Shown here in pieces: positions 23,001 through 34,830 of a stretch of 64,000 bases of DNA; within the stretch, counting starts at the first letter, position 1; each line of letters opens with the position of its first letter. The DNA lies in NCBI GenBank assembly GCA_015680685.1, contig MNCI01026467.1, positions 188,699-252,698 on the forward strand, read 5' to 3'. The position numbers were made by a program, and so were the translations under genes. Under the pieces are notes generated by a model. The model did not search any database and was not told the DNA's origin. It saw only the letters and a program-made list of their open reading frames with translations. This DNA comes from Gnetum montanum (Eukaryota > Streptophyta > Gnetopsida > Gnetales > Gnetaceae).

Positions 23001-23736
23001 ATGGATTAAGAAATAAGAACAGATAAACTCTTGGGGTATATGCTCAAGGTAGGTTATCAAAAATGATAGTCCATTGAATTCAAAGATTAATAGAGCAAGT
23101 GGACAAAATAAAGGAGAATTAAAGAAAAGAGAATCAACTAAAGGGTTCAATTGAGATCCTATAATGAGAAAAATGTATGTGAGAATATGTGAAAGATAGG
23201 AACAACAAACTTTGAAGATACAATCTAGAGGAAGACTCTACCCATCCAAAAATTAGTTAATGACATTACAACTAAGGCAAGAAAAATTTGGGATTCTATG
23301 GATGAAAAATTTGCTACTACACTCAAGATAGTAGAGGAAAAAATTTAACAATCTGTAAAAAAAAACAAAGAAAAGAAGAGATAATGGATGAGAAAATGAC
23401 AGACACAAAAGAATGGCATAACATTGCGGATGCTAAGCTTGGAATCATAGACTTGTTCTTGGAAATCTCTAAGGAAAACAAAGCTAGAATCATATAGAGA
23501 CATTGAGTTCTATGTATTGCATACAATGATAATTTGTTCAATTGTGTACAAAAAAATTGGGCCATAACAACCAACTCCATCATAGCATGCAATGGATGTA
23601 TAAAACATATGTGTGTCTAAAAGTTTTTTTATGTAGTAGCCACCTAGCCAGAAGGCACCCAGTGTCTAATACGTAAAGAGGAAATTGTTGCACTTAAAAA
23701 ATTCAATTGATAGAAAAAAATCAAAAATCAGAAGTG
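23001..23736. other. Internal remnant of copy F3, unassigned
   Basis: Continuation of the F3 internal region up to the insertion of element A. No readable domain; an open 89-codon minus-strand frame at 23,323-23,592 matches nothing. The last five bases (agaag) adjoin the LTR of element A. Confidence 0.4.
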
Positions 23737-25102
23737 TGGAATAGTTTATGACCTTGAATTCCAAGGGCCTCTAGGAAAGAGAATTTAAGGTGCCCTAGAT
23801 AGTCTAGCTGATTACCGACAAACTTAATGAATGTAAATGAAGAAAAATGAAATTGTAGATTCGAATGAAAATGAGCATGTAATTAAACTTGAAATTAAAA
23901 ATGCACTATAAATGAATTGATAAACTTTATTGAAATAGAAAAAAAAATGCTTAAAGTATAGAGTTCAAGGCGTACAGATTGTGTGCTCATATGCACATGA
24001 AGCTTATTTGAACCGAGCTTGAAGCCTGTTGAAGTTGGTAGGTTATATTTTATAGTCAAAAACCATGATTCAAGTACTTCTCAATCCTAATCATTAAAAG
24101 CTACTTGCTAGTTTTCACTTAAATCTACAACTTTGGATGTAAGTGATGTAAACAGTGATGCTCGACTCTTGTTTCAATGGTACTACATGGAGAGTCTTTG
24201 GTGCTTAAGTAGATACCAATGTGCTCCAAAAGTCTTGAAAATACCAAAATGGGTTTACAGTGCTCAAGGTTTTCAAGTTTGTATGGTTGCAAAAATGTTT
24301 GAAACCTAAAAAATATGTTCAAGTTTGGCTTTTATAGGCTTCAAGTTTGCTGATTTTAAGTTGCAAATTTCTGCTATGATTGCTAATAGATTGGTGTTAT
24401 TTGAAAATGTAACAAGCCATTATTTCCAATGTAGTTTGTCCATTTATGAAAATTTTTAACACCCAAGGGCCTTCAAAACCATACTAGATACTAAAAATAG
24501 TAAGTGGAATTTTTTGACTACATTGGCCTCACCTCAACTATGCTAGTGTTGGAGGGCTATGTTGGAATTGTTGGAATTTACTGGAAAATGTGGTGACTAT
24601 GCTAGCCATGTGAAGATTGCTAAAAACCTGAGATAACTACACTGGCCATGATACAACTATTGGAATTTCTAGCAACTAAGTTGGGAATTTTTGGGAAACT
24701 GAAAACCAAACGCCACCAACGTTGGCCTTCCAACATCCACACTAGGTTTTGTGGCAACTACGCTAGGAATTTCTAGAAAATTAAAAATCCAACACCACCA
24801 ATGTTGGGTGTAGGTGGTTCTAGCATAGTTAAGGCTATACCCCCATAAAAAAATCACTAAAATGTCAAATTTGGCAATCCCCAAGGTATTTTTAGCCTTT
24901 TCAAACCCACATATAGACATGACATTGCTTTTTCCTCTTGGGAAGTAAGACCAACTTATGAGGCATTTTTCACCCTCAAAAAGTTAAAGTACGTAAGATT
25001 GCAACTCAAGGATCACAAATATTACATTTACAATAAAATCTTGCCTCAAGTTCGATGGTAAAATTTATAGGTCTCAACATGAGATTTCTAGGTGGTGTTT
25101 CA
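23737..25102 (-). mobile_element. 3' LTR of element A
   Basis: Minus-strand LTR of about 1.37 kb, start TGAAACACCACC (25,102 down), with the block CCCAAG...AAAAAG...CACTTATGAGG-like region and the AATAAAG...AGGCCCTTGGAATTCAAGG end that are shared with LTRs B (30,084-31,545), C (51,150-52,635) and G (25,948-27,290). The purine tract and integrase of element A lie directly above it. The lower end is placed by alignment with LTR C. Confidence 0.75.
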
Positions 25103-25150
25103 TTGGCCTCTCTTTGTTGATGTTTGGAAGATTAGCCTGAGAGACATCAA
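25103..25150 (-). promoter_or_regulatory. Polypurine tract and hairpin of element A
   Basis: Minus-strand ...CATCAACAAAGAGAGGCCAA directly before the LTR is the plus-strand primer. The plus-strand word tttgttgatg (25,113 on) can pair with catcaaaaaa about 30 bases away, a hairpin shared with elements C and E. Confidence 0.7.
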
Positions 25151-25649
25151 AAAAATACAAAACATCACTACGAGCCCATTGAATGAGATGTATTACATTC
25201 AATAGACTTGGTGGAGCATGATGAAGAACATGTCAAATGGCTATAATGCATAAGTGTTAAACATACTTCAACATTATTGTTTAATATATGGAAGGTTATA
25301 ATTAAGCTACAGGATGGTGGCTCAAGGAGGGATAATGGGAGTGATGTGAAATAAGAACTCTTGGCATAGTAGGACAAGCTAACCAAATCTTACACATTAA
25401 GTTCTCATGGTAACTTGCTACCATAGTGAGTTACACCTTTTTCATAACTTCAAGCTTCATCCTACAAGTACAACTTCAAGAGAACATGAATACAAGATAA
25501 AGAAAAAACATTGTTACATGATAACACTTAAGGCCATATGAGATAGTTAGCAAACCAGGTCATAATTATTACAAATTTTTTAATCCACTTCTCATGCAAA
25601 AAGAGATAGAGAAAAGAAGGTTGGCTCACTTGTTATTGGTCACTATGGT
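25151..25649. other. 3' untranslated part of element A
   Basis: Between integrase and polypurine tract. No coding motif. A 72-codon minus-strand frame at 25,168-25,386 is unsupported. Confidence 0.4.
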
Positions 25650-25947
25650 CATAGATGTCAATGTTAGTGCCTACCAAGAAAATGTGTTAGATGTAATAAG
25701 GTTTTAGATCATAATGATTTATCAGATTAGCCAACTCATTCCCATCAATGTATGCCACTCTAAAGGCTCCATTTCCATAGGCCTTGGTGATCAAAAAAGG
25801 CCCCTCCTAGTTGGCTAAGAACTTGTTTGCATTCTCACAAATAGCCTTGAGGACCAAGTCTCCCTTCTTGATCTTTTTTTTATTGAGTTTATAACAATGC
25901 TATTGTTTCTTCCTCTCATTTTATTGCTTAATGTGAGCAAGTGTTCA
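25650..25947 (-). pseudogene. Element A integrase, C-terminal part
   Basis: Minus-strand reading aligns with the C-terminal end of the integrase of elements C and D (blocks for GAFKV..., NELANL, and the EGPFLITKAYGNGA-like motif about 25,750-25,820). Separated from the rest of the integrase by the solo LTR G. Confidence 0.65.
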
Positions 25948-27290
25948 TGAAATACCACCAATAAATCTCATGTTGCAACTTGTAAACCTCACCATTAAAC
26001 ACGAGGCTAGAATTTTAATGTAAAATGTGAAGATTGTAACCCATGAGATGCATAGTCACATTCATGGGCTAAAAATACCTCATAAGTTGTCATAGTCTCA
26101 TTTCCCAAGTGAAAAAAGTCATATGATGTCTATATTTGGGCTTGGGGAGGTTAAAATTATCTTTTGGACTACCAAAATTGGCATTTTCATAGGTTTTTAT
26201 GGGGGTATAACCTCAACTGTGTTGGAACCACCTACCCCAAGGGTTAGTGGTGTTGGAATTTCATTTTCCTAGTAATGGCCAACATAGTTACCATAATTAT
26301 CAATGGTGTTCCATAAGGCTAGTGTAGGATCTATTGGGTTTTCATTTTTTTCATGATGCCACTATTTGAATGGTTGGGGTTTTCACTTTTCCAACCATGG
26401 CTAGCATAGTCACTATGAGTCTCAGTAGTTTCTCCATGACCAACGTAGTCACTATAATTCCTAGTGTAGATGCTCCAAAGCCAACATAGTTGCAACAAAG
26501 CTAGCATAGTTGCAATAAAGCCAAGGTAGTTGTAAGAAAGCCAACATAGTATCAAAATTTCATTTACTATTTTTAGTATTCAGGTGGTTTTGATGGCTTG
26601 GTTACATCAAAACTTATCATAAATGAAAACTATGCTAAAGTTGAAAGCCTATCACACCTGCACATGATTGTAAAAAAATTGTAGCAACAAATCAAACACT
26701 AGAAACCTATTCAAATCAAATTCCAACATTTTAAAAGGACTTTTTGGCAAATTGGCAATTGGCTGAGCATTGGAGATTCTCAATACATTACCCAGTAGTA
26801 AAAATTCAAGCATTTTTCCATCATCTTTACACCAACTTAGAATATCTAAGCCCAAGAACTAGTGAGGAGTTTTAAAAGTTAGAGCTTGGAAGCACTTGGA
26901 TTGTGCAACTGACTGCAGAACACAACCTACCAGTCTCACTAGACTTCAAGCATCACTTGGGTAGCTCTTTGTGCATCTAGACACATACTTGTACATCTTG
27001 GAACTTTTCTCTTGCAAAATTCTTATTATTTTAATAAAAATTATCATTTTCTTTATTTGTGTAAGTTAATTTTGAATTAAAAGTTTTTGCTTTTTCTTAG
27101 ATTAGATCTACATTTTTCATTTAATTTGTTTGCATCATTTACACTCTTTTAAGTTCCTAGGTGTTAAATAAGACCATCCATGGCACCTTGGATCCTATTT
27201 CTCAAATTTTTTTGGAATCCAAGGTTAGCTTATTTCACCTAGATTTTTTAGTTTTCCAGCAATCAAATTTTTCAGGCATTACAATTTGTA
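25948..27290 (+). mobile_element. Solo LTR G inside the integrase of element A
   Basis: Plus-strand LTR, start tgaaataccacc, with the same series of blocks as LTR B (caagtgaaaaaagtcat, tatatttgggcttggggagg, tttttatgggggtata, the aataaa region, and gcaatcaaatttttc near the end). No internal region is attached on either side: integrase sequence of element A continues on both flanks. About 1.34 kb. Recombination between the two LTRs of an inserted copy is the usual origin. The ends are approximate and I could not confirm a target duplication. Confidence 0.7.
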
Positions 27291-28062
27291 CCTATTTCTC
27301 TTCTACAAAGTCCAAGTCCATGGTACATAGCTCCTTGTTCTATTCATTGTTGATGAAATCTTATAGAGCCACCTTCAATGATGGAACCTACAATTTAAGA
27401 GGTAAAACAACTTTGATTATATAACTAGGTTATATGGTGTTACACCAATTGTAGTCTGATAGATTGTTCAATAGGTGTAGAGTGCATGGACAAGCCACTC
27501 ATGCCACTTGCATCTACTATTGTTCAACATCTTTTTCAACAAGTTTATAATGGCCTTGATGCTAGCTTCAACTTGTCCATTGGCTTGAGGTTAGTATGGT
27601 GATGAAAAGGAATATTTAATGCCTAGGTCTTGAAAAAAGGCTTTCATTTCTTAACTACTAAATTGTGGTCCATTATCTATGACTATGGTCATAGGTATGG
27701 CAAAATAGGCTACTATGTTATAGAGTATAAATCTACACGCTTATTGAGTTTTTTTCCTTAGGGAAATCACTTCAACCTACTTTGTAAAGTACTTGGTTGC
27801 AATGATGATGATCCTATGCCTTGTAAAAGACTTAAGTGTTATAGGTCCAATGATGTTCAATACCCACCATTGAAATGGCCAAGTTATCTAAGTAGTGTGT
27901 AACTCAGTTGGTGGCACATGTATCAGGTTGCGATGCAATTGAAAAATTTCATAAGTTTTAACCTTCTGCAAGTATTTTCTCTCCATATAGGGCCAATAAT
28001 AGCCTAGTCATCTAATTTTAGTAGCCATGGCTCTAGGTCCTATATGTCCTCCACACATACCC
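27291..28062 (-). pseudogene. Element A integrase, core
   Basis: Minus-strand reading: WRTYRT-flanked junction, LLLALYGEKILAEG / GYYWP-type block in a neighbouring frame, then the core with FQWWVLNIIGPITLKSF, ATKYFTK.VEVISLRK, VIDNGPQFSS (second Asp kept), QANGQVEASIKAIINLLKK (catalytic Glu kept) and KWHEWLVHALYTY. The first Asp is Asn (LNIIG instead of LDIIG). The zinc-binding His pair is partly lost by a deletion that fuses the second RNase H to integrase near 28,062. Frame broken by TAG/TAA. Confidence 0.78.
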
Positions 28063-28780
28063 ACATGGGCATTTCAAACAGTAGGTAAAAGGTTGGATTT
28101 CACTAGAAGATAATTTTATGATGGGAGCAAAACTGGTCCAATGGGTAGTTGAAGCTCCTTTGAAGTGCATAATTTCCTCATAGTTCTTGGATACTTCATT
28201 AACAATGTTAACATGCTTGTTAGGGAATTTAGGATCTATGGTTACATAGTCTTCTACCAGTGAAACAGTAAGTTGTGTGGCTATCACTTGGCCTTTCTTT
28301 GATTCTTAAGAGACATAATGGAGGTTAAATTCAGTTGTTATGGCTTTCCAATAAGCAATATGACTACTCTCATAGATATTTATTATTATGGCTCTAAGCA
28401 TGTTATCCTTATAGATGACATTGCCTTGGCTCCTAAAGTGGTAATTCCATCACTTCTTTAATGAGATGACTAGGGTAGACAACACTTCTCTACTTTGGTG
28501 TATTAGGTCTCATGGGCAATTAATGTATGACTTAGGTAGCATACAAAGAGCTCCATCCCAGAATCTCATTTTTGACAAAGTAGGGAGGCCATGGACATGT
28601 CAGAGATGTTAACTGTTACATTGAATAGATCGTCAATAATTATGCTAACTCTTGCTTAAGGTTTTCAAAGGCTTCTTGGCATTAAGTCATCCACTCATAG
28701 TAAACTTCTTTCTTAAGCAAATGTTGCATGAGTTGTAACTTATTCTTAAGCCTAGCAATAAACCTATGGATAAACTGTAA
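28063..28780 (-). pseudogene. Element A RNase H and start of second RNase H
   Basis: Minus-strand reading from 28,780 down shows the Ty3 RNase H (KLQHLLKKEVYYEW-like start, QEAF.NLKQEL), then the linker QLTVSLVEDYVTIDPKFPNK, and the start of a second RNase H: NYEEIMHFKGASTTHW, EIQPFTYCLKCPCG. At CPCG the frame runs straight into GYVWRTYRT, which is the integrase zinc-domain region in a shifted frame. The rest of the second RNase H, seen in element C, is deleted. The first catalytic Asp of the second domain (FDGAS in the family) is Lys here. Confidence 0.68.
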
Positions 28781-29560
28781 TCAATCTTGCAATCCTTGAA
28801 GCTCCTTAAGGTTGGTTGGTACTACCAAGTTGAATATAGCCTTAACCTTATCATGATCGACATGTATCCCTACTTCAAATACTACAAAGCTAAGAATCTT
28901 ACCAATTTTGACACCAAATATGCACTTCTTTGGGTTAAGCCTAAGCTCATATTTGAGACATCATTTCAATACAAGATCAATGTCATGTGCATGCTTGTTG
29001 GCAACTTTAGACTTAACAATTATATCATCCATGTAGTCATTAAGAAATTCTAGCATATAATCATTAAAGATATATGTCATCACTTTTTGGTAGATTGTTC
29101 CTACATTCTTTAGGCCAAAGGGAATCATGGTATAACAAAATGCACCCCAAGGGATCATTAAGATCATACAAAGTTAATGCCATAGGTTAATCCTAATTTA
29201 GTTGTATCCCAAGAACCCATCCATGAAGGATAATAAGGCATGTCCAATTGTAGTATCGATAAGCTATCAACACTACGCAAAAGAAAATCATCCTTGATGG
29301 TTACCTTATTCATGTCTCAAAAATTAATATAGATGTGTATAATCCCATTTTTCTTAGTGACTACCACTTTTTGGATACCCATTCCACGTAATTGATAGCT
29401 GAACGAAACCGGCCTAATATAGTTTTATGATCTTATCATGAACTGCTAGGGCCAAATTTGATCTTATCTTATGAACTTTTTGCTTCATTGGCTTGATACT
29501 AGAATTGAGTATGATGTTATGTTACACTAGGAATGGGTCAAGACTTGGCATATCTTCATA
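28781..29560 (-). pseudogene. Element A reverse transcriptase
   Basis: Minus-strand RT of the same type as in C and D: IPWGAFCYTMIPFGLKNVGT, YQKVMTYIFNDYMLEFLND, catalytic box YMDD (29,024-29,035; the other copies have YVDD), IIVKSKVANKHAHDIDLVLK, then LNPKKCIFGVKIG-like and the VVFEVGIHVDHDKVKAI region. Upstream blocks for motif A and the PKKNG loop are readable but broken. Confidence 0.8.
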
Positions 29561-30083
29561 TGACTAAGAAAAGATCTTAATGTTGTCTTGGAGGACCTTG
29601 GTGGTGTCTTAAGCCTATTGAGGTTCTAGTGAGGAACTTAGTTTTAGTGTTTTCTCCTCACCATTATGTGTTGTGATAGGAACCTCAACTAGAGAATCAT
29701 CGGTAATGTTACCAACCTCAAGATCAAGGGTTTTGACTGGGTTTTTAAGCCATTCTAGTGGTTTTTCTGTATGGGCTATGTGATTGATTGGACCCTCAAG
29801 CTCAAGATCTAGGTAATTAAGGTTGATTCATTATTCAAAATTACCATAAGGTTCATTCAGACTCAAAGGCACATTTAATTACTTCCAAGTGTCCATACTC
29901 CAATCCTACATATCAACCATAAGTACATTAAGTGACACCTATGTGATGAATGAGCAAATAATGCCAAAATAAAGAAAAATACTTTAGAAATAGTCAAAAT
30001 ACATTAAATTGAGGACCACAAAATGTTTAAATAAGGTCACTTAAAGGTTACTAGAGGTAGGTGAAGATAGATAAGGTTAAACA
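29561..30083 (-). pseudogene. Element A linker and start of the protease-RT spacer
   Basis: Minus-strand acidic linker like that of element C (LKLSSSLEPQ and PVEVPITTHNGEEKTLKL-type reading) up to about 29,880, then non-coding spacer matching 56,330-56,420 of element C (cctacatatcaacca, attaagtg.cacct). Interrupted at 30,084 by the LTR of element B. Gag and protease of A are outside this window. Confidence 0.6.
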
Positions 30084-31545
30084 TGAAACACCATGAAATT
30101 TTGCATGTTATAATCAATTTTCATCATGCGGCCTTCACCCCATGAAACCCAAGGCATAACTTCATTGCAAATGTAAAGATTATAATCCACAAGGGAAATA
30201 TCAAATGTTTCATACTTTTGATATTGAAAATGCCTCACAAGTAATCAAAGCTTCATTCCCCAAGTGAAGAAAAGGTCATATAGTATCTATATTTGGGCTT
30301 GGGGGTGCAGGGGGTGTGGGGAGGATGTCAAAAGTGCCTTTTGGGATGCTAAAAATGGCAGTTTAATGGGTTTTATGAGGGGTATATATTTTTGTACATT
30401 GGAAACACCTGCAAGGGGTAAATCTCATCTACCCCTAGCATGAAGGGATGGGTAGTTCCCCCTCAGCATAGAAACTCTCCCCCCCCCCCCCCCCCCCCCC
30501 CCNGGAAACCTTCCTCCTTAGTGTGGAAGTTTCCCCCTAGCATGGAAGCTCCACCTCCAACATGGAAATTGCATGCCCCTAGCATGGAAGCAACATGAGT
30601 AAGATATTTACTATCTAATGATCTCAAAGTTAACTAACCACTTTAGCAAGGATGGTAGAAGGCTTAGCATGGAAGATCTACCTCTAACATAGAAGGTGTC
30701 CCCTTGTTACTATTTATAGTAAATCGAATGGCCATGGGAGTTTAGAACTTACTATATATAGTAACCTTCCAAATTTGGACACCCATCTCACTTGTATGAG
30801 GAAAAAATTTGCAATTGATATGTTAGCCAATTTGAAGTAAAAATCATGATCCAAAATCTATAAAACAAAAACTCCAACATGCCTTTTAGGTTCTACACTT
30901 TCACATTCTCAAGCACATAGCAATTTTGGCTTCCAAGAGCTCTTGCAACCTTTCAAAAACATAGCTTCTTGGAGCCTCCTAGCATGGAATCCCTACAACC
31001 CTGTTACTCCTTTTTCTATCCCCCTAAGATTTATGAAATTTTGGTATCAATGTTGCATTTCTAGGATTCCCAAGCCCCATTATGGAGCAATATTGTAGCC
31101 AAACTTCTCACTTTCCTCACCACTAATAGTGACCCAAGTTGCATATCTAAAGTTGTAATAGAGAAGGTTCAACAACATTAGGAGTGACTAAGCATACAGA
31201 TTATGAAGTAGATCACATCAACTTCAACAGGCTCGAATTCCTACCCTAGTGAACCCCATTTTTCTCTCTCATGGGTAATTCTTCTACACATTCCTGAACC
31301 TATTCTTTATTTTCTAAAATAAAATTTTGAAATTTTAGTTTGTGTGACTTTTATCTCACTTTTGATTTCCAGATATATAGTCTTGTTATTTGTATCATTC
31401 ATTTTGCATTTCATAAGTCCCTAGGTGATTTACCAAACCATCCAAGGAATCTTAAATACCTTTTTTTAGAGGCCTTGGGGATTTGGGGTTGTGGCTACTA
31501 TGCTGAATCTCTTGATTTTTTCAACAATCAATTTTTCTAATTGTA
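30084..31545 (+). mobile_element. 5' LTR of element B
   Basis: Plus-strand LTR, 1.46 kb, start tgaaacaccatg, end ...ctaattgta (CA decayed), followed nine bases later by a PBS. Blocks match LTR C in reverse complement over nearly its full length. It contains repeated agcatggaagctcc words and a 24-base C run ending at an N. It lies inside the spacer of element A, so B inserted into A. Confidence 0.8.
30479..30503. repeat. 24-base C run ending in an N
   Basis: Homopolymer at a single-N gap inside LTR B; its true length is unknown. Confidence 0.9.
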
Positions 31546-31554
31546 ATAGTTTTC

Positions 31555-31573
31555 TAGTTCTAAAAGGAGGACC
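31555..31573 (+). promoter_or_regulatory. Primer binding site of element B
   Basis: tagttctaaaaggaggacc equals the element E site TGGCGCTAGAAGGAGGGCC with five changes, four of them transitions. Confidence 0.65.
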
Positions 31574-32286
31574 TCTGCCTGATTTCTTCATAAACAATCT
31601 ATCTCCTCATTGCCAACATTGCCATTTGTAGGTTTTTTCTAATTTTTTTCAGCCAAATCTTTAAGAAACCAATGCTTCCCCTTCCTCCCCTATGACAGAT
31701 ACTACAATGTAAAAGTTTTAGGTGGTTGGATGTTAACCTTTCACAACACTTGCTATAAATTTTTCATATTAAAACTAGCATTGAAACATTTTCCACCCAT
31801 TCCCATTTTACTATTAACTTATTTTTTCTAGTTTCCAAAGTTGATGGTGCAACCCTTGTAGAAGCCATCAAACTTCTAGAACTTAAATCTCCATCTTTTC
31901 AAGCTGACAAAATTAGTAGCCTGCTAAAACCAGTTCCTAGTGGAAAACACCAGCTTTCCACTTTGGTTTTTAACTTCACATCCCCCATCAACGTTGGATT
32001 AGAAAGTTGTGGAATCCTCCCATCTCACTTCCTTCTTTCTCCCCTATCATACCTAGCATAGAGGCAATTAGAAGGCTAGCATGGATGAGGTTTGGTGCCA
32101 ACATTCCTATCTTTCTACTTTTGATAAAGGGATATACCCACTTTGCTTCCCACTTACTATTTATAGTAAGTACTCATTTTTTACCATTTTTACTTATTTT
32201 TTACCATTTTTAAATTTTACTTATTGGGATTTTCTTCTATTTTTGCTTTTTATAGCTTATTTTAAGCCATTTTTAACAAAATAGCC
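31574..32286 (+). other. Element B 5' leader
   Basis: Untranslated leader. 31,920-32,100 matches the leader of element C as reverse complement (agtggaaaacacca, ctttccactttggtttttaa, catcaacgttgg). Short frames at 32,007-32,284 are not supported. Confidence 0.6.
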
Positions 32287-34830
32287 ATGTATATCTCATA
32301 ATTGACCAAGTTGCCTTTCACCTTCACTTGCAAGGGTCCTAGCCAACAAGCCATGAGGATCTATGATCCCAAAGACCTTGCTATCATTGAATGTAGGTAG
32401 CCTTTGAGGGTTAGGAGAAAAATTAATAACTTTGTAATCATAACTAAATATTGGTACAACTACATTTGTGCCAAAATGCATGTTGGCATGTTGAATTCAC
32501 ATTTGGAAGCATAAGCCAAAAGGTAGTTCAAACTCATCCATCGTAATGGCAAAGAGTACATCTCTTCCTCTTATGACCAAATACCTCTCATTAATATCTA
32601 TGTGAGCATCTTGGCTTAATTAATTGAGATGGAGGAGGATGGAAAGCACAACTCAAAGGAACAATAGGAAGAGGAGGATGAGTTTAGGATGGAATATGAG
32701 TTCGAAAACATTCTTAAAGGATTGTTACAACAAACATCCCTCAAGATCATAGTGCCTTCCCCCAATACATTTGTTTTCTCCATGGACATGGTGCCACCAT
32801 CTTCCACTACCTCCTACCCTACAATAGCTAATCCAACATTGATCATAGCCACACATCAAACTCAACAAATAACACAGCCAATGACTGATAACCCATCAAT
32901 TTCATTTTCCACATAGCCTTGATCTGTGCAATCATCGGTAGTGATTTTCATTACCAAAAATCCACTAACTACCCATGTGGGATTCACCATGGGACCCTGA
33001 GTAGCTCAGGGATCACACATGCCCTTTATTCCATTTGTGTCACAGGTATCGACACAAACATACTTTTCCTTATTTGGCCCACAAACTACAACCATAATGC
33101 AACCACTTCCTTATATCTTGCAACCAATAGCAAGGCCACAAGCCTCACAAAAAATGCCATAGCCATATGTCTAAGTACCATAGCCAACAAAGCCACCGCA
33201 TGACCTAGATCAAGCCTTTTCGATAATCGAGGACCTAACAAAGGAGTTAAAGAGGCTCAAAGCCTCTACTTCCAAAAGTGCTAAGATTATAGATTTCTAT
33301 CAATATTATTCTATCAATCCTATGGTTCCATCCTTGACACTTCCTCCAAGTTTCCGTATCCCCCAATTTAGTAAATACAATGGAGAAGGTAACCCTAATG
33401 TTCACCTTATAACATTTAGATCCAAATGCTTACTATTATAGTCATGGCCTCATAAAATCATGAGGATTTTCCCTATGTCCTTGATAGAGAAAATGCTTGA
33501 TTGGTACCGTGCCTTACCTAGAGGATCCATATCCTCTATTGAGAACTTGATAGATCAGTTTGTTAATTGCTTTAAGTATAACTTGAAGCCTAACACAATG
33601 CTTGACCAACTCATGAAGGTCAAGCAAGGATCCCTTGAGCCTATACAAAAGTTCATCCAATGATGTAATGGACTACTAAATGAAATACTGTAGCTCATTT
33701 CTAAAACCCACCTTTTGGTTATATTTAAGGGGACAGTTAATGACTTTATCAAGTCCAAACTCTACTACCTTGATCCATGGTCCCTCAGCCAAGCATTCCC
33801 CTAGACCATGAACATAGAAGATGCTATGGAGGCTAGTCATGACCCATCCTACATAGCATATAAAAATTAACATATGCAAAGGGACAAGAAAAAAACAAAA
33901 CAACATGGTCATAGCAATTATGACCAAAGAGGCAAAGACCACTAACCATGATAACCAACCATAAACCTTTGGGGCCATTGCATTGACTACAACTAAACCT
34001 AATTTTAAGTGAAAGAACCATAGCAGGTACACTGCCTTACCTTTCAAGCCATCTAAGTTGCTAGATTAACTACTAAAGAGTGGGCACATATAATACAAGT
34101 AGATGAATAAAGACACTCAAAAGAAGCACCAATGGCTATGAGGAATAGCCAAGGATCCCACTTGAGCAACCAAGGATGATCCTCAACTACCTAGGTACTT
34201 CAAACTTGATCACTTTTTCCACTATCACCAATTACCTTATCATGACACAAACTTCTACCTCAAGCTGAAGGATGACTTACAAAAAATGATAGATAGGGGA
34301 GAGCTAGTCTTAGATGCTTCCAATATGGTCCATCCACAAAATCAGTCGATGCAAGTGTAGAAGGATCCATTGAATGCTAATAACAATGCTTATGTTATTT
34401 TAGCATGTAACATTTATGATAATTGAAGACCAATGGGGGAACCATTCATGAATCAAGTATCCCCTAGTAATGAAATGGCCTCTTTAGCTTCCAATAGCTC
34501 AAGACCTCCTTTCATTATGACAGTACCATCACGAGCACCTCCAAGGGAACCTTTTGTCATCAAGGTGCCCCAGCCTAATGCAACCACACTTTTTGTAGCC
34601 CAACCAACTAACATGATCCATACAATGACCTCTTATGGTGGCTAATGCTACTACCTCTTCCTCACAACCAATGACTGATAGCCAAAAGACTTCATCCAAG
34701 CAAAGAAAGAAGCATATGCAAAATCCTAGCAACAAGGGTGACAAGAAGATGGAGGCATGGAAGGAAGTGGATCCACCAAAGCCCACTCCCATCTCATCAA
34801 TAATAATTACCTTTTCTACTTAGCCCATTT
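32287..34830 (+). pseudogene. Element B gag
   Basis: Starts at atgtatatctc and reads QQAMRIYDPKDLAIIE, YNYICAKMHVGML, NGKEYISS.YDQIPL, then the acidic EEEDEFRMEYEFENILKGLL with SLKIIVPSPNTFVFSMD. A Thr/His/Ala-rich linker follows. The capsid core is at 33,210-33,850: IPQFSKYNGEGNPNVHLITF, LDWYRALPRGSISSIENLI, FVNCFKYNLKPNTMLDQLM, FIKSKLYYLDPWSLSQAF. After it come DRSRYTALPFKPSK-type and a degenerate C/H knuckle region (FHYHQLPYHDTNFYLKLKDD), then three PF(I/V)..VP repeats (34,433-34,600). Gag packages RNA. Strongly similar to C and E. Broken by TAG/TAA and shifts. Confidence 0.82.

Noticed and set aside
30479-30503. C run as a functional G-quadruplex or i-motif
   Set aside because: It ends at an N, is not present in LTRs A, C or G, and is more likely a sequencing or assembly limit.
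32616-32807. Antisense frame with a Ser run conserved between B (minus strand) and C (62,337-62,594, plus strand)
   Set aside because: It mirrors the conserved acidic EEEDEF... block of gag on the coding strand; conservation is explained by gag.
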